64,000 bases of DNA from Cristatella mucedo (lineage: Eukaryota; Bryozoa; Phylactolaemata; Cristatellidae), in contig WPIO01000001.1 of NCBI GenBank assembly GCA_009760855.2, forward strand, positions 15,487,001 to 15,551,000, read 5' to 3'. Below are positions 45,449 through 57,400 of the stretch, piece by piece. Both the position numbers and the translations under genes were made by a program. Positions within the stretch are counted from its first letter, which is position 1. Each line of letters starts with the position of its first letter. The notes beneath the pieces are model-generated. The model was not told the DNA's origin. It saw only the letters and a program-made list of their open reading frames with translations, and searched no databases.

Positions 45449-48400
45449 CTGTCATGGTGAAAGCACAAGGCATTAAGTAGGCCTGAGACAGCCGAGGTGC
45501 GACCCACACTGGCACCCACCAATGATCTTGTCAGAAGCATTGCAGGCCAGAGCGAAGCGAGTGGTGCGCGAGTATAGCTCCATTATGCGCCTCATGGCCT
45601 GTTGGGCGCCGTCCGTCATGCTGTCAGCTTCGTCGAGGATTATGATCTTGTGCCTCCCCTTGGGCAGAGTCACTTTCTGCTGAGCAAAGCCTTTGATCTT
45701 GTTACGAACAACGTCTATGCCTCTGCAAATTAATGAAGTAAGCAAAGATGACGGCAAATTTTTTTTATGAGGCTCAACTCAAGCATGAGGTGTCAAAAAA
45801 GCTGGACGGAGCCACAAAATAAGTTGTGACTAATAATCGAAATAAGAACAACTCTGAACGTTTGTGCCCCAAACGAAACCACTAGACGACGAAACAACAG
45901 CATCTTGTGCCAAGTGCATCGATGAGTCAACAAGTCAACAAGATAAGTCAACTAGCAGACTTGCAGAAATTAAAACTAGAACTAAAGAAGCAGTGACAGT
46001 GCTTTCACTTCATGGCAGTAAACTAAGCGATCGACCGGCAACGTACAATCTCAACGAGCAGACAAACCCATTATTATCCACAGAGAATAAAGAACAGCCT
46101 AAAGGTTAGCTGCACTACTGTCGTCAGGAAAGTAGCTTACAAATTTTCTACGTAAGTAAAGAGTAACAGTTAATTACGGCCACTGTTGGGAGAAACATCA
46201 AACGACAGCCAAGTCAGAAGTCGTGGGAAGTAGAAAAACTAAACCAGCGAATCAATGGCATGCGCATACAAGCATTGTATGAAGTAAAACACTTGGTCCT
46301 ACAGAGGTCGTTAAGTCAGTGCTGCTCCAAGGTGGAAATTTCACAATAAGTACTGTACAGCGCTACCCCTCCACAACGAGTGGAGATGTTCTAAGAGAGA
46401 GAAGACTAAGCCTTGCGTCAGGCATGCGACCAGCCAAGCTGCCGTGGCTTGCCACTTCTCCAGCTGAAAGTGACAATAAAAATAATAATACATTTGTATA
46501 GCGCCCTCAGAGAACTGAATCTCGTTCTAGGCACTTTACAGATGCTGTATAGAAAGCATTACCAAATGATTGGTGGTAACATCGGCAAGCAGCAGGCATA
46601 GTGTAAGAAGGTACATGCATGCAAAGAACGAATCACAAAAGACCCAACAAATTCTGCAATAAACAAGAGATGCAGCACCTGCAGGCAGTGTCCGGTGAGC
46701 CAGCTGGCGATCGGCCAGAGCCGGCTGTCACTATCCTTTGCCTTTGCTAGCCTAATGGGCCCAGCAGAACTACCGGCCACCCAGTTTATCGAATGGCAAT
46801 AATAATCCCATTTTCTTTGGCCAGCCCGGAATGATCATTCTGGGCGATGGAGCACATCTTGAGTCGTTTGCATGCCTCCGTGAGGGAGGAATGCCTTAGC
46901 GACACGGTGCCGATTTTGATCGAGCGAGAGATCGTTTCCGGTAACTGCTTCGATTTTGAAGCAATGATCGACTCGTTCTGATACTTCCCCACCCGTTCCA
47001 CTGAAGAAACGGGCAACCCATTCTGAATTCTGATTGGGATCAAGTAATAAAATAAAGCCTCAGCTCATGCAGTTGCTCTATACTGGAGAAAATTGATTTG
47101 TTCTGCCGATGCATGCACTGGAGAAAATGCCTTTCGGTGGAAGAGCCAAGTTCGATTTGGAGAGCTGGCTTCACACCTACCTAGTAAACAGCTGCCTACC
47201 AGAAGTAGGTCGTGCACAAGCAACGCCAATCAATCAGACATCCATCGGGAATGACTGGTGCATCTTCTGCATGAAGAACGATCGAACTGTGTTCAAACAC
47301 CTCAGTAATTTAAAGAGCAAAAATACTACAACACGCAACTATACATACCAGGGCTGATGCTGCTTCCACAAGAACTTTATCTACAATCAAAACTGGATAC
47401 CAACAAACACGAGAAAGAACACGACCAGTGGTGGAGCCAGAGGGAGGCAAGGGGGCATTTGCCCTACCCCTGCTTACATTGAGGCAACGACCTGAGCCAA
47501 CGACCTAATCTTACCACCAATGAAGAAATTATGACTTAATTTCACTCGAAGTACTACCGCCAAATTCGTGTCAAATAAACATTTATTTTTTATTAATTGC
47601 GAGTCTAGGCCATCAACATAATATTGTTTGCAGGTCTTGCCCCCTAGACAAAAATCCTGGCCCTGTCACTGAACACGACACAGAAAAAAAAGAAGGCACA
47701 AACCAATGACAAAGAAACACACGTATCACAGATTTCTTCCAGTCTCACCTTTCATTGGAAGCGTTCAGTTCCAGTACAGCATCCTTGAAGGATGGACCAA
47801 GCAATGCGCGTGCTAGGCAGAGGATGCTAGTAGTCTTGCCAGTGCCCGGCGGTCCCTAGAAAGGCATCAAGCAGCAAGGAAGACCCAGAACGACTGATAA
47901 AAGAGAAGGCGGTTAACTTTTTCAAGTAACAAAATCGTCTGTGCAGACAGCATCAATAGGACATTCCCTATGCTGTATGGACTTGCAGTTCGACACTGAC
48001 AACCAGTGGCATCAATCACTAGTAATGATGCTTCTTGTTAACTACTCCTAGTCATGAATCTCAACATGTTTACCAATCAACAATGTAACTGTTAGTGCAC
48101 GCACTGATGGAAATATGCCAGGGACCTCTACTCACAATGCCATCGTACGAGCGTAAGCAGCATAACCTGCAGCAACTACACTACAAAAGATTTATCTTGA
48201 TAGCAACTGCCGTCTTCCTGCATGCCGTCAGAAAAACGTTAGATCATTGTAAACTCTCTTGCTCCAATGATCCTACGCACATACACAACCTATTACATTG
48301 CCATGAAAAACTCATCCTTGCTAAGACGTCGGTCAGCGGTAAGTGCAGAGATTTACTAAACATACTTGGCATGTCATCCCTTGCATCGGTAATAAGAATA

Positions 48401-51400
48401 ATAATAATAATACATTTCATAAAGCGCCCTGAGAGAACTCAATCTCTTTCTAGGCGCTTTACAATCGGTGTCACTCTCTGGCAGAAGGAAAGGCACTGGC
48501 AGCTCTCTAGCAGTACTACAAGAACTCACCCAATCGTCACTAAATGCATATAACGATTCCAGGCCATGTTACAGTTGCTATCAAATCGAACTGAAGTAAA
48601 TCAAACCAGGCTCGGCAAGCCATACTCCAGGAACAGCCGATAGGCCCCCTCAGTCGTACAGAAACCGTAATAATAATAATAAAAAATAATGATAATAATA
48701 CATTCGTATAGCCCCTCAGAGACCTGAATCTCTTTCTAGGCACTTTACAGATGCTGCATTAAAAGCATTACCAAATGACTAGTGGCATCATCCGCAAGCA
48801 GCAGGCATAATGTAAGCAGGTACATAAACACGAAAGACGAATTCCAAAGACCCACCAAATACTGTAATAAACAGGTGCATTTTGTTTTTAAATGTCATGT
48901 CAGATGTTGTGATGTGCTGCGGTGGTTAGCTTCAGGCTTTGGGAGCACAGGAGCTAACCACGCGGTTTTGAGGTGCGTGCAAGGTATGGCTAAACGATTC
49001 GAGTCAGAACAGTGGTTCTATGATTCTTCGCCTGGTGGGCGAGTAGTTCTGATAGGTAGGCTGGAGCCAGAGAATGAAGGGACCTAAAAGTACTTGACCT
49101 AACCTTGAAGTTGATATACTGCTTGATTGGGAGCCAATGCAGATCGCCAAGAAGTGGTGTGGTGTGGCAACTGCTTAGAACTCAGACACTCACGACAGAC
49201 GAGCCCAGCTGTAGAGTTTTGCACCAACTATTAGCACGTGATTGCACACACCGGTAGACCAGCAAGCAGTGAGTTATATAAGTCGAGACGAGATGTCTCT
49301 AATGCACAGACCAATTTGAATGTAGTCTCCCTGTCTAAGCAAGCCCGAATTTCGGCAATGTTATGTAGCTGAAAGTAGGCAGACTTCGACAGTGGAGCTG
49401 ATGTCACTTTGGAGCAGGACACCTAGATTATGTGCAGGTGAAGATTCAACAGGATATACTCACTTTGGCAGAGTCAAATCTGCTCCTGTTCAACAGAATT
49501 CTGCCGAGCTGCTAGCTCCAGCTGGGCAAAACGGCAAGCAGTTAGCAACCTAATTCGCCTGATAGCAAGCCACAGCACCAGCTGTAGCACGGCTTTTTTT
49601 CTTTCAGGGAATGTCAGGCTGGCCTCAACATTTAGGCTCAAGCTACTACGCAGAGCCAGAACTCAATCGGCTTTGCAAACTCCCAGGTCTTCCTAAGTAA
49701 AGGCAATACGCACATGCTGCTATACTAGCTCCACCGGCACTTGTCCATAGGCAACTAAACTCCCCCCACACACACACACACACACACACACACCCACCCC
49801 CCCCCCGGCAAGCAGCAGCTCTCGTGGTACACAGGTCTTGCTAACTTGACCTGGTACAACATAACAGCAGTCGGTTGAGGCCCAGGAGCAAGCTCAAAAA
49901 TAATTAGCTGGATAAAGATAAGTATTTGCTGCCGAGAGATACTCCTAGCTGGGCCGACTCCTCAACAAAGCAGTCAAACCAATAACGATAGTCAGCCGAT
50001 AAGAGATTTGTCAGTCGATAATGAGTCCTGGGCTTTAGACTCACGGAAACTATAGGCACGGCCTCGAAAAAGGCTTAACGACCAGGTTAGAGCTAATGGT
50101 AAGTGACAAGATGCTCGACGCTGCAAAAGTGCGACAGCCATTCACAAGGGAGCTTGGGGGTGAGAATGAACACACTAGGAGTAAACTGCTGAGAGTAAGG
50201 CCGAGATCAAGGACACTTTCGTAACTGGTGAAAGCAACCGTCGATGAAAAGTCAAGAAAACAGGCAAGCAGAACTAGATCTGCTAATTTAACTTCTATAA
50301 TCGAACACCAGAACAAAGAGCTTACTGAAAATAATCCTCGACACTTCACTATCATACCATGAGTCTACCACTTACGCAGATACATGTTGAAGCTTCGTTT
50401 ACCAATGGAGCTTGAGGCAGGGTACTATGCACACATTTGTGCCGAGGGTGCATACACCTCTCTTTTGGCAGGAACACCTGGGTGGCGAACGCACAGGCAT
50501 GTTTGACTTGTACGTGATAACAGATACCAGCTTCTGGTACAAATGCCACAGGCTAAAGCGAGCCCCTGCTCAGCCGTGCACCGGGACTGATATTTCGAGT
50601 ATTCCCATAGTAAGAGGCCACTCAACTTCTTATCACAAGAGGCCCACAGGGTTCTTCAATGACCTACGCCTGCAGTTCGAAGGCAAGTGCGCAGGTACAT
50701 GCACAATTATAGCAATACACAAACAATACTAAATCAGTTACACCAGCAGAAAAATGAAAAAATTACTATGCCAATATGCCACATATCGTTTATGACCAAG
50801 AAAACGACCATGATAAGTTTCGAGCTGGTTTCATAACAAGCATAGAAAGAACGAAGGCCATTGACAAAACCACGTGGTCACGTCAGCTGTGCATCGTCGA
50901 GCTCCAGCGAGCTCTCTGGAAAATGTCCTACCGAAATGATAATGTTTGGCACGTTGCCTTCTTTAGCAAAAACCTCCAAACGGCTGATAGTCTCACTGTT
51001 CCCAACGACATCAGACAGCTTTGTTGGTCTATACTTCTCGACCCTGGGCAGACCAATTAGGCACATCTTGCGAAAAGGCACAGCAAGCAGCAGCAGCAGC
51101 AAACAAGCCAACAAAGTGCACAGTCGGTAGACAGTGCAAAGTTGTTAAACACCATGCCTGCTGGATTGCCTATCCCACGCACGAGCAGCTATTCAACTGC
51201 TGCCGATGATGCTAATCTTAACATGGCAATGACAACTCCACAAACAAGGCAAAGAAGGACCACTAGTACTTAAGCACGTTGAGCTGTATATACATCTGAC
51301 ATTATAAGATTACTAAAGTTAGATCCAGATGTTGCTTTAAAAAAGAATAGAATTAAGGACTGGGAGCAAGATGCCTGCATATCTCCTGTTGAATCAGCTC

Positions 51401-54400
51401 GAAATCTAGGTGTCATGTTCCAAGGTGACCTCTCGTTAGACGACCACATCAGCTCCACAGTCAAGTCTGCCAACTTTCAGCTACATAACATTGCTTAAAT
51501 TCGGGCTTGTTTAGATAAGAATACCACGTCTAATTTGGTCCATGCATTTGTGACATCCCGTCTTGACTTCTGTAACTCACTGCTTGCTGGCCTACCGGCA
51601 TGTACAATCAGGTGCTTACTGCTGGTGCCAAACTCAGCAGCTAGGCTTGTCTGACATGAGCGTGGCAGTTGCCACATCACACCACTTCTTGCCGACCTGC
51701 ACTGGCTACCAGTCAAGCAGTGGATCGACTTCAAGGTTTTGTCGCTCACTTTTTGGTCACTTCATTCTTTGGCTCCAGCCTATCTCTCAGATCTACTCCC
51801 CCACCAGGCCATGCATTGTACCACCCGCTTTTCGGAATCCAACAGTTTACCAATACCTCGTACAAACCTCAAATCCTTAGGAGACCGTGCGTTTAGTTCG
51901 TATGCTCCCAAAGCCTGGAACTCACTTCCGACTTGCATCACAACATCCCCTGACTTGACCACATTTAAAAAGAACTTAAACACACACCTATTTAGGACAG
52001 CATTTGGTGGGTCCCTGTGATCTGTCCTTCATGTGCTTATGTGTGCTAACACTGTGCATGCTGCCACTAACCACACTTGCATGCCGACCCTGTGCATGTC
52101 ACCCCTAACCATGTTATTCATGTTGTTTATCAAGCATTATATTACTCACCATTCAATCGTGTTTCCCTTTGCAGCAAATGTAAAGTGCCTAGAAAGAGAT
52201 TGAGTTCTCTGAGGGCCCTTTATCAAGTGCATTATTATTATTATCTCCATGTTACACGGTGACATCTATTGAAGCACAGCCTCACAGAAATTTACAAAGA
52301 TCGACCATTTGGACGCCAAAACCGCTGTGATTTTCAAAATCCACGCACTTTATATGAGAGCTGTGCAGGTTTTGTCTTAAGCATGTTCAAGCACAAGAGA
52401 GTATGATGAATTCCCATTATGTAAACCCTCTTGTCAATTGGGTTATGTTTTTATTTTTTGGGACTCCTGTTATTTCATTGGTAGTGACTGGCGCTGTGTA
52501 CCAACCCTGAGAAAGACGAGCGCACTGCAAGTTCGACGAGGGCATGTTGTAACTGGCACCACACGAACAAAGCACGAGCAACAAAAGGATCACATCTATT
52601 AGGGAATGAAGGCTGTGTGAAATTTACCTAGAGGAAGTATGCCTAAGTATGCCATGAAAGATTCATGCCAATCTGATGCTACATTGGACCCTTAAACGAG
52701 AAGTCGTGGCATGAGGACTTTCCATTCGTGAGGTCTCCACTCAGCAATGGGAGGGCTGGTTCTATGCAGATCTCAAGGCACTGCTAGATGCCAAAAGATA
52801 AATTGTCGACATGTCTATAGGAGCATGTAAAGCTGATTTGTCTAGTGAGCACGGCTAGGTCCCATGCCAACTGGACATATAAAGACTGGTGCTTCGTCTT
52901 TTGGATTGAAGAGTGACAATTTCAGCTTTTTGTATATAATAATAAACAGCATATCTACGACAGCGGAAGAAAACAGGAGTACCAAAAGGCTACCAGTAGC
53001 ATACCAGCAAACTGGGCAGTGGTACAGCCGTGGATAAAATATATAAATAAAATTCATTTGCATAGCAGCTTAGAAGAAAATCTCTACCCAGGTGCTTTAC
53101 ATATGCCACAGGGCTCAACGACTTGATCCTTAAAAGATGAGTACCGTTACCCCTGGGCAAACAGAGTTTGGGGTTCTTCTTTCGGTGTAATAATGTCCAC
53201 ACATTACAGACTAGAACGTATACATCGACAATGTGCCCCAGAGCAACATGTCTTTTCAAAAATTAATTTATGTAGCAGCAGGACAATGACCCAAAGTGTA
53301 CTGCAAAGCAGAAATGAGTTCATACGACTTGCTTGACATCTCTTTAAAGTGGTCTAGTCAGCTGCCTTATTTAAGCCTCATGGAGCATCTGTAGAATAAC
53401 CTAAAAAACCGGCGACTGAGAAGCAATCCAAATCGTACAATCTCGGAAGTCTACCTTCACGAATGACCCAGACTGCTGTGGAAGTCTATACCAAACATTC
53501 AGAACGTTCAGATGCTGATGGCCTCGAGGGTAAACAAGATAACCAAGAACCAAGATGACCAAGGGCCTTTTTTACAGAGTAAAAAGTTTGGCATCACATT
53601 TTTTATACCTTTTTTAAGCTTAATGAATATTATTACACAATACCATCACATTGCACAGTTTTTAGCCTCTGCTTGGCAAATTTTGGTCTGAAAGTTGTAC
53701 GACTTACCCTGTCACTACTTTTGCTTGGGGTGCATGGAAGCAAATAGTCACAAATGCGCGTTTGCGCGCACGCGCGCGCACACACACATTTCGAAGGCAA
53801 AAGTATCAGTGAGGCCGAAGAAAATGGCCACGGGACTCTTAAAAGTCCCGAATCTGGTAAAAATAAAAAACCGTACTACAATGCACTGTAATTGTGGGTT
53901 GGTATATAAAATATGCCTTAACACGTGTATGCACAGTTTTAATACAAATTTAATTTGTAGTGTTAACATGAAGTGCACCACCATGATTAATTAACACTTG
54001 TCTGAGCCACTCAGACATAGAAAGAGCAAATCACTTGTAAACACTTGGCTGTATCGTTATCCTAATGTCCAATAAACCCAAGAAAGATATTCCTACAGAA
54101 GTAATACGACATGTCTGTGCTCTGTGCAGTCTCTCCACTTCATCCCCAAGATGGTATTCAGGTCTGGAGATTGACTAGGCCACTGCAGCAGTGTTATGGT
54201 TCCTCAACTAACTCAAGGGCAGTCAGTGCTAAGAAAATATTGAGCATGCTTATCAGTGTGCTTAGCATCATTGCCTGGTTGGAAATCAACACGATCGTAG
54301 CTAACTACAATAGGTACTGCAATATTTTGGAGCAGTTCTAAATAAATGTCTCACCGCAAGATGCCTGGCATCCGATGAAGGACACCTAGCACATTGCTAC

Positions 54401-57400
54401 AGTAGCATCCCGAGACCACTTTGCCACCAAGTTTCACTGTCTTCTGACGGCAATTATGACTGAAAGCTTCATTGGGATGCAGACACACAATGACGAATTT
54501 ACCCTTATCGTGTCATACGACTTTTTGTAGTCTTCGTGGGTCGGGTGTGCTCACAACCTAAGACACTGAAAACGAGTCACAGAGAGGCAGCTTCTTTTTG
54601 CGACCACAACAAACATACCTTGTTCATCTCGGCACTGCCTAATCGTATCCCAACCCATTTGCTTCCTAGTAGCAGCTTTCAGGCTTTGCGCGTGAACCTT
54701 TTCGCCGGGCCAAACGAGCCTTAAAGTTTCACTCAGTATCAATCTATCTTCGAGAGGGGTAGATACACGAGAGTGCCGAGTCTTTCTGCATTACCCGTGA
54801 AAACGGTCGATACCATCTTCTTGGGGTTGAACCTCAATATAATCTCGCCAATTTGCTCTTCGTTCCGGCTATATATATCGCCACTGCCAATAATAGGTCC
54901 TTCATAAAAGCAGTCACCTAGCTAATCTTTGGCATGTCAATAGTCGGTGAGGTGTAGCTTTTGTTGTACTTTGCCTAAGTAACTCTGAAAATAAGCTATC
55001 CAGTTGTTTTCAAGGTCCCGTAAATGTGGAAATCGTTTTAAAAGCTGTAACCGAATGCCTACTTTTCATTGTAAACAAGCATTCTCGGATTCTTTACCGA
55101 TACACGGGTATCTTCATCAGTAACTCCTCAGAGCTACAATGGACTGTTTTATAAAGTGCTCAAAAGTCTAAAGCCTGTTTTAGCCGGCGAGTCTTGCTTC
55201 CTACCTGCTTCGTCACCAATATGGTAGGAGTGGTTCAAGACTTAGGGAAGACCTGACGAAGACTCAGCAGCCAAAAAAGGTTCAACTTCTTTGATCAAGA
55301 CTCGGGCAAGACTTAGCAAATGATCAATCAAAGGCGCAGTACAGGCCATGCCCACTGAATTGATTGAACTGAATGGTGGACAACTTCACCGGCGAAATCA
55401 TCGATGCGTTCCACGCGAGTTCCTGTTTATGGGACACTCTGAGCTCGGAGTTCATAAATCAGATGTTGAGGCGGCTTCTTCTGAGCTGGTTGAAGCGAAA
55501 CATAAACAGCGACAACCAATTCTAATTCATTGGGATATATGCACCACGGAAGGCCATTTTGTATCTCCCTAAGATTAATTTTCCCATGAGTGGGCGGAGT
55601 GAGTAGGAAGCAAGACTGCTGTCTAAACCTACAATAAGGAAGACTGGAGTAAGACTCAAGTAGGTAGGAAACAAGTAGACATCAAGACTCACCATCTAAA
55701 CCAGGCTTAAGAGGCTTTTGGTGTGCACATGATGGGCAATATACATACATACATACATACATACATACATACATACATACATACATACACACACATAAAT
55801 AAATATGCATCGTTAATTTATACTGCAGCCAACAGAATTGGTCACAAGTAAGGACAAGACAGTGAGATGCACAGCTAAGCAAGGTGGGCAGACGAGTAAG
55901 TAAGTCGCATAGACGTAGCAGCACAAAATGGCTAGAATGAACAAATTCGAGTCGGCAGCAGGAGGGAGCTCCAAAGTCTAAAACCCGAAGATCAAAAGCT
56001 TTGGTCACCGACAGTCTTGAGGTGAAACCGTTGTTTTTTATCGTCCTTGAAGGACCCAAGAGCACTAGAATTGCTGATACAACAGTTCAGCTAAGCATGA
56101 ACAAACTAAGCCATCGCCGAGCTGGTTTGGCCTAGTGGTTAAGGTGCTTGCCCCGACCAAGGTTTGGCTGAGGTCGTGGGCTGGAGCCCTGTGGCACATG
56201 TGAAGCTCCTGAATAGAGATTAAGTTTTTCTAGTGTGCTATACAAATGAATTAGATTATTAGTATGGCTGGCCTGGCTGGCAAAGTAAGAATTTTTCTCT
56301 GTAGCTGCTGACCAAGTGGTAGTCATCACAGCTCCTTTTAGCAAAGGAGACAGATAACAGAATTTCTACCATTTAAGATCAATCTAGCAGCTATTTGATC
56401 ATCAGCTGCAGACGATAAATGGCTTTCTTTTTTTTAGGAAGCCCGGCCAAAACTGAGTTACATCGGTCTAATCAGAGAGAACCAGGAAACCATTAGGATC
56501 TTAAGCCAGCCCCTGAGGTGAGTAGTCCCAAATCCTGGACAAGGATCTAACATGATGACTAGCTGTAGAGGCTATCTTCTGAATAGAACTTTTCAAATGT
56601 GGAACTCCTCAGGTGATAAGTCTGCTGGTTGAGACCTGAATGCCACACGACATGGATTGGACAAGATCGCATAGGTAAGATTAAACCATGCCAGAGCTTC
56701 ACCAGCCAGACCGATCACCATTCTCAAACGGGATCTTGCAATCAATAATGTCAAAAGTTCCGGATATGTCTACCATGACCAAGGCAGTGCTGTCATCTCA
56801 TCTTTGCTACCAAGGATGTCATTAGTCACAAGGAAGAGAGCAGTTTCAGAGGATGTCTCTTGGATTCTAACTGCAATATTCCTGACAAATCATTCATATA
56901 AATTTGCTTTATAAGGCATTTAGAGACAAGTTGTCCGAGAATCACGGGCAAAAAAGAAAAAGGTAGACTATATGCAAATTAGCTAGGATATCAGAATCCA
57001 ATTTAGGACACGTCGATGGGCCCTTGACAGGTTTTGAAATAATCTACTTATTTGAATCATTGAAACCTATGCCAAGACTGAGGTAAGTGTGTCCACCACT
57101 GAAGACCTAAGAGGGTTGGTACAGATATGGTCTGCAGTTAAGTAGCTCTTTTTATTGGCCTACATTGCTGTACACACATAGGAAAAAACCTTTGAAAATT
57201 TCTTATGGTCGGTTGAAAGATTGAAACTCAAAGCCTGTAATGGGCAGATGCTGCCGTATAAAGGTATATGTGTATTTTTTAACCAAGGCAAAATTGAATA
57301 CCCGGGGAGGTGTTACTGCTCAACCTTATCAAGCAAAATTCACTGCCTGGCAAATTTTAGTAGGGTTGACTGGAAAGACAGGAGCTTGGGAGTAAAAAAA

